From: an uncultured Thermofilaceae archaeon | GTDB taxonomy: Archaea > Thermoproteota > Thermoprotei > Thermofilales > Thermofilaceae | Length of the DNA stretch: 37,050 nucleotides | Reading direction: 5' to 3' | NCBI GenBank assembly: GCA_938036345.1 | Contig: CALHPJ010000023.1 | Coordinates: 1-37,050 of the forward strand | Notes under the pieces: generated by a model | Told to the model about the DNA's origin: nothing | Seen by the model: only the letters and a program-made list of their open reading frames with translations | Database searches by the model: none | Translations under genes and position numbers: made by a program | Shown: piece after piece, positions 23,415 through 32,120 of the stretch | Numbering within the stretch: the stretch's first letter is position 1 | Layout: every line of letters starts with the position of its first letter

Positions 23415-24221
23415 ATGCCGAAGTTGTCTAAGATGCTGCGAAAGGGGGCAGCAGCGCTCGGTTTTTACAAGCTCTACGAGAAGATACTGGAAAACGAGGT
23501 CAATGCCGCTGGCGAGCTTCCCTCACATATTGCCGTGATTTTAGATGGTAACAGGAGATGGGCCAGAGAGGAGGGGGTGCCCCTTGAGAAAGGTTACGAG
23601 GAAGGCGCCCGCAGGGTAGAGGAGTTTCTGAAATGGTGTTACGACCTTGGCATAAAAACCGTTACCCTATACGCGCTTTCTACAGAGAATATCGCTAGGA
23701 GGAGGAAGGAGGAGATAGATGTGCTGCTGAACGTACTGCGTAGATACCTGGAGAGGGAACGGCGCGAGAACGAGCTGGTTAAGAGGAGGGTTCGAGTAAA
23801 AGCCATCGGCTGGATTGAACTCCTACCGAGCGATATAGCCGCGGCTCTAAAGGAGCTGGAACTCAGGACGGAGGATTTCAACGAGAGGTTTCTCAACATT
23901 GCTTTAGCCTACGGGGGTAGGGCTGAGATAGTTGATGCAGCTAAGCGGATAGCAGAAGATATCTTGAAGGGCGTCATCAAGCTTGAAGATATCGATGAGC
24001 GGTTATTCGAGAAATACCTGCAAACCGCGCACCTACCAAATCCCTATCCCGACTTGATGATAAGGACCAGCGGCGAGCTAAGGGTGAGTAATTTCCTGCT
24101 GTGGCAAATCGCCTACTCGGAGCTGGTTTTCCTAGATGTGTATTGGCCGGAGTTCAGGAGGATCGACCTACTCAGAGCTATAAGAGTTTACCAAGCTAGG
24201 TCGAGGCGTTTTGGAGCGTAG
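23415..24221 (+). CDS. uppS: cis-Prenyltransferase (undecaprenyl/polyprenyl diphosphate synthase family)
   Basis: 268 residues from ATG 23415 (MPKLSKMLRKGAAALGFYKLYE), the usual archaeal N-terminus; the frame open from 23352 covers the promoter region. Elongates an allylic diphosphate with isopentenyl diphosphate to make the long polyprenol used as glycan carrier. Motif HIAVILDGNRRWARE with catalytic D44; VTLYALSTENIARR; NIALAYGGRAEIVDAA; and the C-terminal RTSGELRVSNFLLWQIAYSE with the conserved Arg/Ser for IPP binding. Functionally downstream of the nearby mevalonate genes, and its product would serve surface glycosylation such as the GT-B and GT2 enzymes in this window. Confidence 0.95.
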   Translation: MPKLSKMLRKGAAALGFYKLYEKILENEVNAAGELPSHIAVILDGNRRWAREEGVPLEKGYEEGARRVEEFLKWCYDLGIKTVTLYALSTENIARRRKEEIDVLLNVLRRYLERERRENELVKRRVRVKAIGWIELLPSDIAAALKELELRTEDFNERFLNIALAYGGRAEIVDAAKRIAEDILKGVIKLEDIDERLFEKYLQTAHLPNPYPDLMIRTSGELRVSNFLLWQIAYSELVFLDVYWPEFRRIDLLRAIRVYQARSRRFGA

Positions 24222-24330
24222 GTCGGCATGCACAACTTCACATCAGACAGTGCCCTGTAGGCGCTCGTTACGAATCTGCAGCTCGGCTGAGGTTGGCATA
24301 GGTACTTGAGTAATGGTAAAATTCAATACC

Positions 24331-24339
24331 TTTATATAG
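24331..24339 (+). promoter_or_regulatory. TATA box for the coiled-coil/propeller-thioredoxin operon
   Basis: The sequence tttatatag gives a predicted start near 24361 and a leader of about 28 nt. The leader ends in ggtgatc (24380-24386), an exact complement of the archaeal 16S 3' end, just before ATG 24389. One of the few genes here with a clear leader and ribosome-binding site. The rest of the gap 24222-24388 shows no gene. Confidence 0.6.
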
Positions 24340-24388
24340 CGAAATTGAGCACTTCTGCCCGAGAGTTGAGGTCAGAACCGGTGATCGG

Positions 24389-24820
24389 ATGTCGTATGAC
24401 TTACTAGCGTTTGACGGGTTTGGCGATTTACTGAGACACCTAGAGTCGGAAATAAATAGGCTGAAGAGTAAAGTCGAAGAGCTTGAGGCTAGGTACGAGC
24501 AGCTTAGGCTAAGAGCGGAGAAGGTTAAGAGGCTTGAAGAGTTGCTGAGTAAACTAGTAGGTGAAGAGATAAAGACGATTAATGAGGTTGATTTCAAAGG
24601 TATACGGGTTGTTGTAAGCGCGAGAGCCCTAGACGAGCTTACGGCAGTTGAGGAGGCGCTCTCAGCGCTGAGGGATCAGCTTTCGGCGATGGCTCGTGTA
24701 AGAGAGGTTATAGCTCAGCTGGCGAAGGAAACCGACATGGTTAAGGGCGGGCTGAAACTGCTTGTTCAGACTCTCAACGGCATACCTATCAAGCTTTTAT
24801 TCAAGGAGGGCGAAACGTGA
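24389..24820 (+). CDS. Coiled-coil protein of unknown function, 143 aa
   Basis: ATG start with a ribosome-binding sequence. Residues about 14-58 form a long heptad coiled coil (LLRHLESEINRLKSKVEELEARY), followed by a small alpha/beta part (KTINEVDFKGIRVVVSARALDEL) and a second helical hairpin (TAVEEALSALRDQLSAMARVREVIAQL). No cysteines, no signal peptide. No family recognised. The stop overlaps the GTG of the exported propeller-thioredoxin gene (gtga), so the two proteins are translationally coupled and probably work together, although one is cytosolic and the other exported. Confidence 0.7.
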   Translation: MSYDLLAFDGFGDLLRHLESEINRLKSKVEELEARYEQLRLRAEKVKRLEELLSKLVGEEIKTINEVDFKGIRVVVSARALDELTAVEEALSALRDQLSAMARVREVIAQLAKETDMVKGGLKLLVQTLNGIPIKLLFKEGET

Positions 24821-26991
24821 AACGTGCTGGCTTTCTTCCTCTTGTAAGCTGCATACTCTTCCTGGCATCTCTAAGCTTAGCTGAGCCCACGAACATCCAG
24901 GCTACCCGTCTGCTAACCGAGTCTAAGGTTGCTCATGCTGTTATCGTGGGGACCCGTCTACTGGTGGTGTACGGCAACGGCTCACTAATCGCTTACGAAC
25001 TGCCTGGGCTGGCGAATGCCAAGAAGCTATTGACCCTCAGGGGAGTTGAGATAGCCGGTTTAGGCCCACTTAACGAGAACGTGGCTGTATTAGTTTTTAT
25101 GAACGGTACCGCGGTCGCGTTGAGCATCGAGGATGGCACACGGCTTTGGAGTGCACAGCTGGTAGAGAACTACCCCATTAAAAGCGCGACAGTTAATGGA
25201 AGATGGGTAGCCGCTATCGTCAAGTACAGTTTAGGTAGCTACGAGGCGGATAGAATCCTGATATTCGATTGCCTGCGGCGGGCCGTGGTGTATAGAATAG
25301 ATAAAAACGGGGACTCCAGGCTAATTTACGCTTTCAATATAAAGATCGCGGGCAGTCTGCTGCTTATCACGGGGATCGATACCACCTGTTCTCTGTGTAA
25401 AATGACGGATACGTATGTTCTTGTCTACAACCTTTCACAGCTCCGTAGAATTTTTGCCGTGAGACCTGGAGCTTGTTTAAGCGATTTATCCGGTAATACC
25501 CTTGTTATCGCCAAAATCGGTGAGGGTACAGGCTACTACTACGACTTGGAGAAGGGCCTCGAAGCGGAGTTTAAAGTTGACGGGGCAGTCGTTGATATCA
25601 GGGTTTACGGCGGGCGCGGCTATGTTTTATCACAAAATGGTAGCGGCGTTTTCTTAAGTAGAATTGAGGGTGGCAAGGTATATACTGTAGGGAGATACGA
25701 GGAAGGTTCCAGGGTCCTCCTCTTAGATGGAGTACCAGCTGTTATCGGCAAGTCTTCTATTTACTTAGGTACATCGAAAATGCCGGTTAGAACCCTCTTA
25801 CCGCTCCGGAGTTCTACGCTGTTAGAGTACGAGAATGGCGTTGTTTTAATCTACGGAGAAGACCTCATTTACTCTATTTACAGCGTAAAGGAGCCCTCGC
25901 TAATCGTAGTGACAGAGCCCACAACTCTGGTCGAAGTACCTGAGCTACGCGTGGAAGGCTTCGCAAATAGCAGCGGCCTAGCCGCCTTAAACCTCCCCCC
26001 CGGTCTGTATAACATATTTTTTACTAAAGAGGGGTACGAACGGAGCTATACGTTAGTCGAAATAGACCCCAGCAAAACGGTAAAGGTTATCAGCGTTAAG
26101 TTAGCTCCAGCGAAACGCAATCACTGTACCGTGCTCCTTAAGGTGATAGATGATGAGACGAAGCAACCAATACCGTATACTCTAAACGTGACCTTAATTG
26201 GCGGATTCGCATCTCCCGTTACTGAGCAGTTTCAAGCCGAAGAGGGTTCGCTCGAGTTGAACTTAATCTGCCAAGAGGAGTACACGCTTCTTGTCAGCGC
26301 CAGAGGGTATGCTGAGTGGAAAGGTAAAATCCATGCCGAGGTTAACGGGAGCCCCGTAACCCTGAGCCTGAAAAGGAGGGATCAAACCTCACCGCTAGCT
26401 ACGCAACCACTTGATCAAAACACGTTGTTAAACATGGCTAAAGTGGTTGAAAACCTCGTAGCTGTTCCGGGTAAAGTCAACAACACTCGGGCTGGCGTAG
26501 GCGAAGTCTTGGACATCGATGGCCAAGCTATAGACCTCAGTAACGGTGTTAAAGTGCTTGTATTCTTCTATACAAAATGCCCTGGCTGTAAGGTGTTGCT
26601 CACAGGTTTGAAAAGCATGGACGCCGGTAATGTGAGCATAGTGCTGATCTCCCCCTCAATATATGATAGTGTCTCTACACTGAAGGAGTTCCGAAGTGAG
26701 TGGGTTTCCACTTGGCATTATGTGCTGGACGAGAACACCGCGTTGACGAAGGCGTTCAATGTGAGCCATTTTCCTACAGTGGTCTTGTTAGAGAACGGGG
26801 TGATAAGGTTTATAGGGGTTGGGGCTCGCGGGGAGGCTGAGTGGATGGCCGGAGAGATAGCTAATTTGCTGGAAGATTCGATCAATACTGTTAGGGATCC
26901 GGCCACCTTGTCTGCGCTGATTGGTGCGCTGATGCTGGTCGCAGTGGAGATAGAGCGGCGTAGGGAATTTAAAGAGGGGATTAACAAGTAG
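24817..26991 (+). CDS. Exported multi-domain protein: beta-propeller, carboxypeptidase-regulatory-like and thioredoxin domains, C-terminal anchor
   Basis: 724 residues. Signal peptide (KRAGFLPLVSCILFLASLSLA), then propeller-like repeats to about 360 (VVYGNGSLIAYELP, GTRLWSAQL, GRGYVLSQNGSGVFLS, PAVIGKSSIYLG). A CSLC pair (C191, C194) and other cysteines in this part suggest disulfides. Two PEGA/carboxypeptidase-regulatory-like beta domains follow (LNLPPGLYNIFFTKEGYERSY; IPYTLNVTLIGG...YTLLVSARGYAEW). Residues about 565-690 are a thioredoxin fold with redox motif CPGC at 588-591 (VLVFFYTKCPGCKVLL) and cis-Pro in NVSHFPTVVLLENG. A hydrophobic helix (ATLSALIGALMLVAVEI) and basic tail form a C-terminal membrane anchor. 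Probably a surface disulfide oxidoreductase; the substrate is unknown. This domain order is not one I know. Confidence 0.8.
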   Translation: MKRAGFLPLVSCILFLASLSLAEPTNIQATRLLTESKVAHAVIVGTRLLVVYGNGSLIAYELPGLANAKKLLTLRGVEIAGLGPLNENVAVLVFMNGTAVALSIEDGTRLWSAQLVENYPIKSATVNGRWVAAIVKYSLGSYEADRILIFDCLRRAVVYRIDKNGDSRLIYAFNIKIAGSLLLITGIDTTCSLCKMTDTYVLVYNLSQLRRIFAVRPGACLSDLSGNTLVIAKIGEGTGYYYDLEKGLEAEFKVDGAVVDIRVYGGRGYVLSQNGSGVFLSRIEGGKVYTVGRYEEGSRVLLLDGVPAVIGKSSIYLGTSKMPVRTLLPLRSSTLLEYENGVVLIYGEDLIYSIYSVKEPSLIVVTEPTTLVEVPELRVEGFANSSGLAALNLPPGLYNIFFTKEGYERSYTLVEIDPSKTVKVISVKLAPAKRNHCTVLLKVIDDETKQPIPYTLNVTLIGGFASPVTEQFQAEEGSLELNLICQEEYTLLVSARGYAEWKGKIHAEVNGSPVTLSLKRRDQTSPLATQPLDQNTLLNMAKVVENLVAVPGKVNNTRAGVGEVLDIDGQAIDLSNGVKVLVFFYTKCPGCKVLLTGLKSMDAGNVSIVLISPSIYDSVSTLKEFRSEWVSTWHYVLDENTALTKAFNVSHFPTVVLLENGVIRFIGVGARGEAEWMAGEIANLLEDSINTVRDPATLSALIGALMLVAVEIERRREFKEGINK

Positions 26992-27002
26992 ACGGGGTCG
27001 GT

Positions 27003-27320
27003 ATGGGTGGCAAGAAAAGGCCGACCGTTTCGCAGCTGGAGAAAAAAGTAAGGAAGGAGCTTGAGGGTAAATCACCGGATAAAGGCGAGAAGGGGGGCTT
27101 TAAGCCAAAGCTTACGAGCGAGGGAGCTTTAACGCAGGCGTCCATGAAAGAGATACTTAGGGAGATCTCGAAGTGGCCCTACATAACGCCGTTTCTGCTT
27201 TCCAGCAGGTTTGGATTAAAGATCAGCGCAGCTAAACAGGTACTTAGCAGCCTTGAGGAACAGGGTGCCATCAAGTTGGTAGATTTTAACCGTAGAGTGA
27301 GAATATACGTACCCTCTTAG
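27003..27320 (+). CDS. rps25e: Ribosomal protein eS25
   Basis: 105 residues, ATG 11 bp after the previous stop. Small-subunit protein present in crenarchaea and eukaryotes but absent from bacteria. Basic N-terminal tail (GGKKRPTVSQLEKKVRKEL), then the winged-helix core: MKEILREISKWPYITPFLLSSRFG, LKISAAKQVLSSLEEQGAIKLVD and the terminal NRRVRIYVPS. Slightly long N-terminal region. It may be transcribed with the operon before it. Ends 46 bp from a convergent gene, with a palindrome between. Confidence 0.92.
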   Translation: MGGKKRPTVSQLEKKVRKELEGKSPDKGEKGGFKPKLTSEGALTQASMKEILREISKWPYITPFLLSSRFGLKISAAKQVLSSLEEQGAIKLVDFNRRVRIYVPS

Positions 27321-27353
27321 CCTCATGCACGTGGATTTGGAGGTTTGACTAAT

Positions 27354-27367
27354 GGATGCCTGCATCC
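27354..27367. terminator. Palindrome between convergent genes (possible bidirectional terminator)
   Basis: Perfect inverted repeat ggatgc-ct-gcatcc between the eS25 stop and the stop of the minus-strand gene. It could form a small hairpin on either RNA. No oligo-T follows, so a terminator role is only possible. Confidence 0.35.
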
Positions 27368-28089
27368 TAGCTGAATAATTCCCCTAAACTTTTACCTGAG
27401 CGGGCGGGAGGCGGTAGGCTGCTGAGCAGCTTTGCTACGGCTTCCTTATTAGCGTTTATTACTCCCAACTCCGATCTGACAATAACTTCCTCGTCTACCA
27501 ATTTTCGGATAATGGCGGCCGGATCTTTTACTCCTAGCTCGCTTAAATCGGATAGTAGTCGAAGCTCTCCCACGCTCCAATATCGGTGCAAGTACCGAAG
27601 AGTTATTGCAAGATCCTCGCCTCCGTGAGTAGGCTCCCGCTCTTCGAACAGGGCCTCCTGCTCTGGAGTTTGGCCCAGAGCTTTCTCCGGAGGGGATTTA
27701 ACGCGGTTTTCGACTGGTTCACCGCTTTCCTTTACTCTTTCTTCCTCAAATAGGAACTTCAGTAGTGCTCCCCGCTCCTCCTTTTTTACCTGCCGAGGTT
27801 TTCGTTTTTCTTTCCGTTCATCGGGCTGCAATTTCACGGTCTTGAACTTAATGCTCAGAGGTATTGATATACCTAAGTGTTCGTCAACGACTTCTACTTC
27901 GCTCGATACACTGATAGATCCCCTATGCTTTAGGTCATCTATTAAAAGGGCTAGCGTCACTACACCGATACCTTTCACCTCGCTCCACTTTAGCAATTCA
28001 TCTAACCTAAGTGCCGTTTGTCTGCGCACTTCGTTTTCCAGCTCTTTCAACAGTTTTTCGTACTCCTCTGCAGTAAAGTTCTCGGGCAA
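27367..28089 (-). CDS. Winged-helix-like protein encoded with a PqqD-like protein, 240 aa
   Basis: TTG start 1 bp after the stop of the PqqD-like gene, so an operon. N-terminal helix and HTH-like part (EKLLKELENEVRRQTALRLDEL, VVTLALLIDDLKHRG), a strand-rich segment (VVDEHLGISIPLSIKFKTVKL), then a long charged linker (about 90-155, KEKRKPRQVKKEERG). The C-terminal region (about 160-225) has a winged-helix pattern (YWSVGELRLLSDLSELGVKD, IIRKLVDEEVIVRSELGVI). No catalytic motif. I do not recognise a named family. Its role should be read with its partner; the linker and wing suggest nucleic acid or protein binding. Confidence 0.7.
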   Translation of the reverse strand: MPENFTAEEYEKLLKELENEVRRQTALRLDELLKWSEVKGIGVVTLALLIDDLKHRGSISVSSEVEVVDEHLGISIPLSIKFKTVKLQPDERKEKRKPRQVKKEERGALLKFLFEEERVKESGEPVENRVKSPPEKALGQTPEQEALFEEREPTHGGEDLAITLRYLHRYWSVGELRLLSDLSELGVKDPAAIIRKLVDEEVIVRSELGVINANKEAVAKLLSSLPPPARSGKSLGELFS

Positions 28090-28090
28090 G

Positions 28091-28495
28091 TTACCCGCCC
28101 GTCTGCTGGCTCGGTGGAATGAACATAATTAATCCCCTTTGAGCTAGCATCTGTAGGTACGCCAGGAGGGACGTTTGAGCCTCTCTCCTATGGAATTTAA
28201 ACTGCTGGGCCAGCGATTCGACTAATTCTTCCACCGTTTTCTCCCCGTCAAGCTGCTCCCATACGTAGGCTCCTATTCTATCGAGTGCATACTTTTTCTC
28301 TGCCGGGCCTTTGACGAAACCGCTAAGCAAGCCCGGTTTAGATTCCGGCAACTTAACTGTCACTACCACTTCTTCCTCGCTCTTTTTCTCCCAGCTTACC
28401 GATGGATTCCTTATGGGTTTGCACTTGAGTAGGAATTCAAGCGGTACCGTTGCTTGCTCCTCTTTTCCTCTGCCTCTTTTAGGTGGTTGAGCCAT
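28091..28495 (-). CDS. PqqD-like (RiPP recognition element fold) protein
   Basis: 134 residues, ATG start; TATA (minus-strand aatttat, about 28519-28525) 26 bp upstream gives a leaderless mRNA. Residues about 66-128 match the PqqD pattern: YALDRIGAYVWEQLDGEKTV, EELVESLAQQF, then helix AQTSLLAYLQMLAQRGLIMFI. In bacteria this fold binds peptide substrates for radical SAM and other maturases. The N-terminal half (about 1-60) is basic then strand-rich (EEVVVTVKLPESKPG). No precursor peptide or maturase is adjacent; the only radical SAM gene in the window is 15 kb away. Paired with a winged-helix protein. Confidence 0.75.
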   Translation of the reverse strand: MAQPPKRGRGKEEQATVPLEFLLKCKPIRNPSVSWEKKSEEEVVVTVKLPESKPGLLSGFVKGPAEKKYALDRIGAYVWEQLDGEKTVEELVESLAQQFKFHRREAQTSLLAYLQMLAQRGLIMFIPPSQQTGG

Positions 28496-28517
28496 CGGTA
28501 AGACTTACGCGGTGCTC

Positions 28518-28528
28518 GATAAATTTTT
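28518..28528. promoter_or_regulatory. Shared AT box between PqqD-like operon and Lhr helicase
   Basis: The sequence gataaattttt is about 26 bp before ATG 28495 on the minus strand (leaderless) and about 26 bp before 28548 on the plus strand (12-nt leader to ATG 28560). One element may serve both divergent transcripts. Confidence 0.5.
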
Positions 28529-28559
28529 GGCGGGGCATACTGATTAGGGCACCGGAATC

Positions 28560-31325
28560 ATGCACGGAGAAGTACAGCTACACCCGGAACTCGCAAAGGT
28601 TGCCGAAAGGTTCGGTTATCTCAGCTTTAACGATGTTCAGGTTAGAGCGTTCAAATCTATAGCTAGGGGAGCCAACACGTTGATCGTAGCACCAACTGGT
28701 TACGGGAAAACCGAAGCAGCCGTTTTTCCGATACTCAGCTCTATACTGACGGAAGGCGTTAAGGGGTGGGGTGTGAGAGCGCTCTACATTACTCCGCTAA
28801 GGGCTCTTAATAGGGATATATTCCACAGGATCAGCAAGATTGCCGCGGAGGTAGGGGTATCGCTCGAAGTAAGGCACGGCGATACCCCTCAAAGTGTCCG
28901 GAAAAGGATAGTTGAGAATCCCCCTCATGTTCTCATAACCACTCCCGAGACTCTGCAGTTCCTACTCGTAGCGCCTAGGTTTCGCGAAGCACTGGGCTCA
29001 GTCAAGTGGGTTGTCGTCGATGAACTACATGAGTTAATGCAGAGTAAACGAGGTTTGCAGCTAACTTTGGCTTTAGAAAGGCTGGAGTCTATAGTTAGAA
29101 GGAGAATTCAGCGGGTAGGTCTTTCAGCGACTGTCAACAGTACTGTAGTCGCCGGACTATTCCTTAACGGTTACCGCAGCTTTGATGTGGTTGAAGCCAG
29201 AGAGGGGCGCAAATACGTAGTGGAGGTAGTATACGTTGACTCCCCTTACGACTCGGAGGAGAAGACGAAGTTTTTGGCCGAGATCCTCGGAAAGCACAGG
29301 AATGTCTTAATATTCGTTAACACGCGGGATACAGCCGAGGCGCTTGGGATCAGGCTTCGCAGTTTTCTCGGTGACTCCATCGCAGTGCACCACGGCTCCC
29401 TATCCAAAGAGGAGCGAGTAGCAGTTGAGCTTGGTTTAAAAAGCGGAAAGTTGAAGTGCGTTATAGCGACATCCAGCTTAGAGCTAGGTATAGATGTCGG
29501 CTCCATCGACTACGTCGTCCAGTATATTTCTCCAAGGCAGGTAAATAGGCTGGTCCAGAGAGTTGGTAGGAGTTTCCATTTCCGAGGAGGTGTAGCTAAA
29601 GGATGCATCGTAGCTTCTGACTTGGACGACCTAGCCGAGTCAATAGTCATCTCTAGGAGGGTAGCCCACGGAGACCTCGAAGATTCAGAATTTGAGGAAA
29701 ACGCATACGATGTTCTGGCCCACCAAATCGTTGGAATAGTTTTGGTGAACGAAGGTGTAAGTTTGGAGGAGATTTACGACATAGTAAGCAAGGCTTATCC
29801 CTACAGGAACATAACAATGGGGGAACTCGAAAAGCTCATCCTCTTCCTGGAGGGGATAAAGGTGCTCAGATTTCGCGGCGGTAGGTTGTTCAAGGGAGCC
29901 CGGAGCGTCTCGTATTACTATGAAGCGGCGTCAACGATACCTGACGTGGAGTCTTTCGACGTGGTTGACGTAACTGAGGGCAAACGCGTCGGTTCACTTG
30001 ACGGCGACTTTGTATCATCATCGATTGCGGAAGGCTCGAGGTTCATCTTAGGGGGTAGAGTGTGGGAAGTTATCAAGCTATCATTAGACGAGAGCAAAGT
30101 GTACGTCGCCCCCGCGAGTGAAGCGGAGGCCGCCATTCCGGCGTGGGTTGGCGAAGACTTGCCGGTTCCTTACAAAGTAGCTAGAGAGGTTGGTGCACTT
30201 AGGCGGAGAGTTCTGCTAGAACCTCTTCGAAAACTTGCTTCAGAGTACGGTGTAAGCGAAGAATTACTCGGTGCATTAAAGCGCTATGTCGAGCGACAGG
30301 TGGAAGTCACAGGGATTATTCCAAGCGATAAAGATATCGTAGTCGAGGTCGGCGACAAGTTCCTAGTGGTACATGCGTGCATTGGGACTAAAGCTAACGC
30401 CTTGCTCGGACTTCTGCTTTCCTTTGCTCTAGCTAAGCTCTACGGGGTTCCCTCTAAGTATTACTTCGATGCATACCGTGTGGCTCTGACAACGCCTAAA
30501 GGGTTCCGCGAAGAATGGCTCACGGAGCTCTTAACTGAGAGGATTGACTATCTGCTTGGGAACGTATATGCCGCTATTAAGGGATCTAGCGCTTACTTGT
30601 GGAAACTACTACATGTGTGTCAGAGGATGGGCGTAGTGAAGAAGGGCAGCGCCCCCAAGATTCCAGCCAAGAAGCTGGCCGAGGTTTTCGAAGGAAGCAT
30701 ACTTGAGGAAGAAGTAATAAAGGAGTTGCTGGCAACGCGTTTTGATCTTAAGACTCTCGAGCGGTTGGTCGATGAACTTAAGGTTGGCGCAGTAGGCTTC
30801 CATGTCATTCGAGTGAGTGCTCCATCCCCTATGACCGAAAGCATGTTCGAAAAACCGTACAGGGCTGGCCTGATAGTCAAGGGCTCTGAACCCCTTTTAG
30901 CACTAAATGTGATCAGGAAAAGGCTAGAGCAATCCAGGCTTCTACTGGTATGTCTTCACTGCCTCAAATGGAGCAGCGTGACGACTGTGGGCGGGGTGGG
31001 CGAGGACATTAAGTGCCCCTTGTGCGGGTCCAAAGTTATTGCTGCTCTGAACCCGTGGGATGAAGAGTCCATCAAAGTGCTGAGGAAGTGGAAGAGGGGT
31101 GAGGAGCTGACGGAGAGCGAAGCAAAAATCGTCAAATCCGCGCAAAAGAGCGCCCTCCTTGTCTTGAGCTACGGCAAGAAGGCCCTCTTCTGCCTCGCTG
31201 GTAGGGGGGTGGGACCCACCGTAGCCGCCAGGATACTTAGCCTCGGCAAAGACTACGACGAGCTAGCCAGGGAAGTGGCGAGAGCGGAAGCCGACTACGT
31301 GCGGACTAGGGAGTTCTGGGATTAA
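28560..31325 (+). CDS. lhr: Lhr-type superfamily 2 helicase with C-terminal zinc finger
   Basis: 921 residues, ATG start. 3'-to-5' DNA or RNA-DNA helicase of the Lhr family, involved in repair or RNA processing. Motifs: Q-like FNDVQVRAF; Walker A APTGYGKTEA (K50); TPLRALNRD; TTPETLQ; Walker B DELH (154-157); SAT motif VGLSATVNS; HHGSLSKEER; ATSSLELGIDVG; and QRVGRSFHFRGG (motif VI). The Lhr-specific barrel follows (RFILGGRVWEVI, AIPAWVGEDLPVPYKVA) with a long helical region. Near the C-terminus a zinc finger is formed by C798, C801, C819 and C822 (CLHC and CPLC), then a helical tail. Complete. A hairpin plus T5 directly follows the gene. Confidence 0.95.
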   Translation: MHGEVQLHPELAKVAERFGYLSFNDVQVRAFKSIARGANTLIVAPTGYGKTEAAVFPILSSILTEGVKGWGVRALYITPLRALNRDIFHRISKIAAEVGVSLEVRHGDTPQSVRKRIVENPPHVLITTPETLQFLLVAPRFREALGSVKWVVVDELHELMQSKRGLQLTLALERLESIVRRRIQRVGLSATVNSTVVAGLFLNGYRSFDVVEAREGRKYVVEVVYVDSPYDSEEKTKFLAEILGKHRNVLIFVNTRDTAEALGIRLRSFLGDSIAVHHGSLSKEERVAVELGLKSGKLKCVIATSSLELGIDVGSIDYVVQYISPRQVNRLVQRVGRSFHFRGGVAKGCIVASDLDDLAESIVISRRVAHGDLEDSEFEENAYDVLAHQIVGIVLVNEGVSLEEIYDIVSKAYPYRNITMGELEKLILFLEGIKVLRFRGGRLFKGARSVSYYYEAASTIPDVESFDVVDVTEGKRVGSLDGDFVSSSIAEGSRFILGGRVWEVIKLSLDESKVYVAPASEAEAAIPAWVGEDLPVPYKVAREVGALRRRVLLEPLRKLASEYGVSEELLGALKRYVERQVEVTGIIPSDKDIVVEVGDKFLVVHACIGTKANALLGLLLSFALAKLYGVPSKYYFDAYRVALTTPKGFREEWLTELLTERIDYLLGNVYAAIKGSSAYLWKLLHVCQRMGVVKKGSAPKIPAKKLAEVFEGSILEEEVIKELLATRFDLKTLERLVDELKVGAVGFHVIRVSAPSPMTESMFEKPYRAGLIVKGSEPLLALNVIRKRLEQSRLLLVCLHCLKWSSVTTVGGVGEDIKCPLCGSKVIAALNPWDEESIKVLRKWKRGEELTESEAKIVKSAQKSALLVLSYGKKALFCLAGRGVGPTVAARILSLGKDYDELAREVARAEADYVRTREFWD

Positions 31326-31348
31326 CGCTTCGAAGCGCAGCGTTTTTC
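31326..31348 (+). terminator. Hairpin and T5 after the Lhr gene
   Basis: The palindrome cgcttcgaagcg (31327-31338) right after the lhr stop is followed by gcagc and ttttt, a plausible terminator. The rest of the 48-bp gap carries the start region of the next gene. Confidence 0.5.
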
Positions 31349-31373
31349 AGGTGGTTCGGTAAACCCGCCATGT

Positions 31374-32120
31374 ATGAAAACATGGGTTAACGCTTTAATC
31401 TCGCTGGCATTGCTAGTGGTATTCTCCTATGTTTCCTCAAATCACCCAGAGTTCTCATCCTGGTTTTTCATAGCTTACATTGTTGCCGTGATGGTCATTA
31501 CCACAGCCATAGCTGGTCGAAGCGCTACAGCCCTCTTACGTGACATGGAGTTTGTCAAAAGCGGTAAGCCCCTGTTAACCGTTAGTAGAGAGGAGGTATC
31601 GCGGCTTAGAGCTAGGGATCGCGAGCTGGAGAGGGAGATAGGAGAGCAGTCTAAACTGCTCATGGTTCAACCGCTAACGCTATTCGCGCTGTTCTTCGTT
31701 TTCATAGTACCCGGGTTAAGGGATACGTTAGTTATGAGCCTAAGCGGTGTTTTCTCCAACCTCCTTCAAAATCAGAAGATGCAGCTTTTCGCAGCCTTCA
31801 TGGCATTGTATGGTATTTTCATGGCTGTCTCTTACTTAGCTAACTACGCGGTTAACAAGGGGTTAAAGAAGATGGGTGGAAGGCTTGAAGTGCCGTCTCA
31901 CTACATGCTAACCGATAAAGGGCTGATTTTGGAGGGTAGTCGTCCCTTAAAAGCGCCATTGAAGGTGGAGGAGATAAAGGTTGACACACGGAGACGTTAC
32001 GTAGAGATGAGGTTGAGGTCTATACCAGCAGGTGGGTACGCCGGGAGAATAAGGCTGTATGTTGATAACCCACGCGAGCTGGAAAGCCGTCTGCGTACCT
32101 TATCCGAAGAGGGCAGCTAG
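31374..32120 (+). CDS. Archaeal membrane protein, possibly DUF2208
   Basis: 248 residues, ATG start. Four hydrophobic helices: [59 protein letters not shown] and [19 protein letters not shown] charged segment between helix 2 and 3 ([19 protein letters not shown]) is cytosolic. The C-terminal domain (about 175-248) is soluble and strand-rich ([38 protein letters not shown]). The size and layout fit the crenarchaeal DUF2208 membrane proteins, an assignment I cannot confirm. Function unknown. Overlaps the end of the convergent P1/L12 gene by 21 bp. Confidence 0.7.
   Translation: MKTWVNALISLALLVVFSYVSSNHPEFSSWFFIAYIVAVMVITTAIAGRSATALLRDMEFVKSGKPLLTVSREEVSRLRARDRELEREIGEQSKLLMVQPLTLFALFFVFIVPGLRDTLVMSLSGVFSNLLQNQKMQLFAAFMALYGIFMAVSYLANYAVNKGLKKMGGRLEVPSHYMLTDKGLILEGSRPLKAPLKVEEIKVDTRRRYVEMRLRSIPAGGYAGRIRLYVDNPRELESRLRTLSEEGS

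Noticed and set aside
24222-24330. C/D box sRNA in this gap
   Set aside because: ctga strings occur, but no RUGAUGA box with proper spacing was found on either strand.
24268-24597. Antisense Ser/Leu-rich frame over the coiled-coil gene
   Set aside because: Typical mirror of a Glu/Leu/Lys coiled-coil frame; no promoter or motif.
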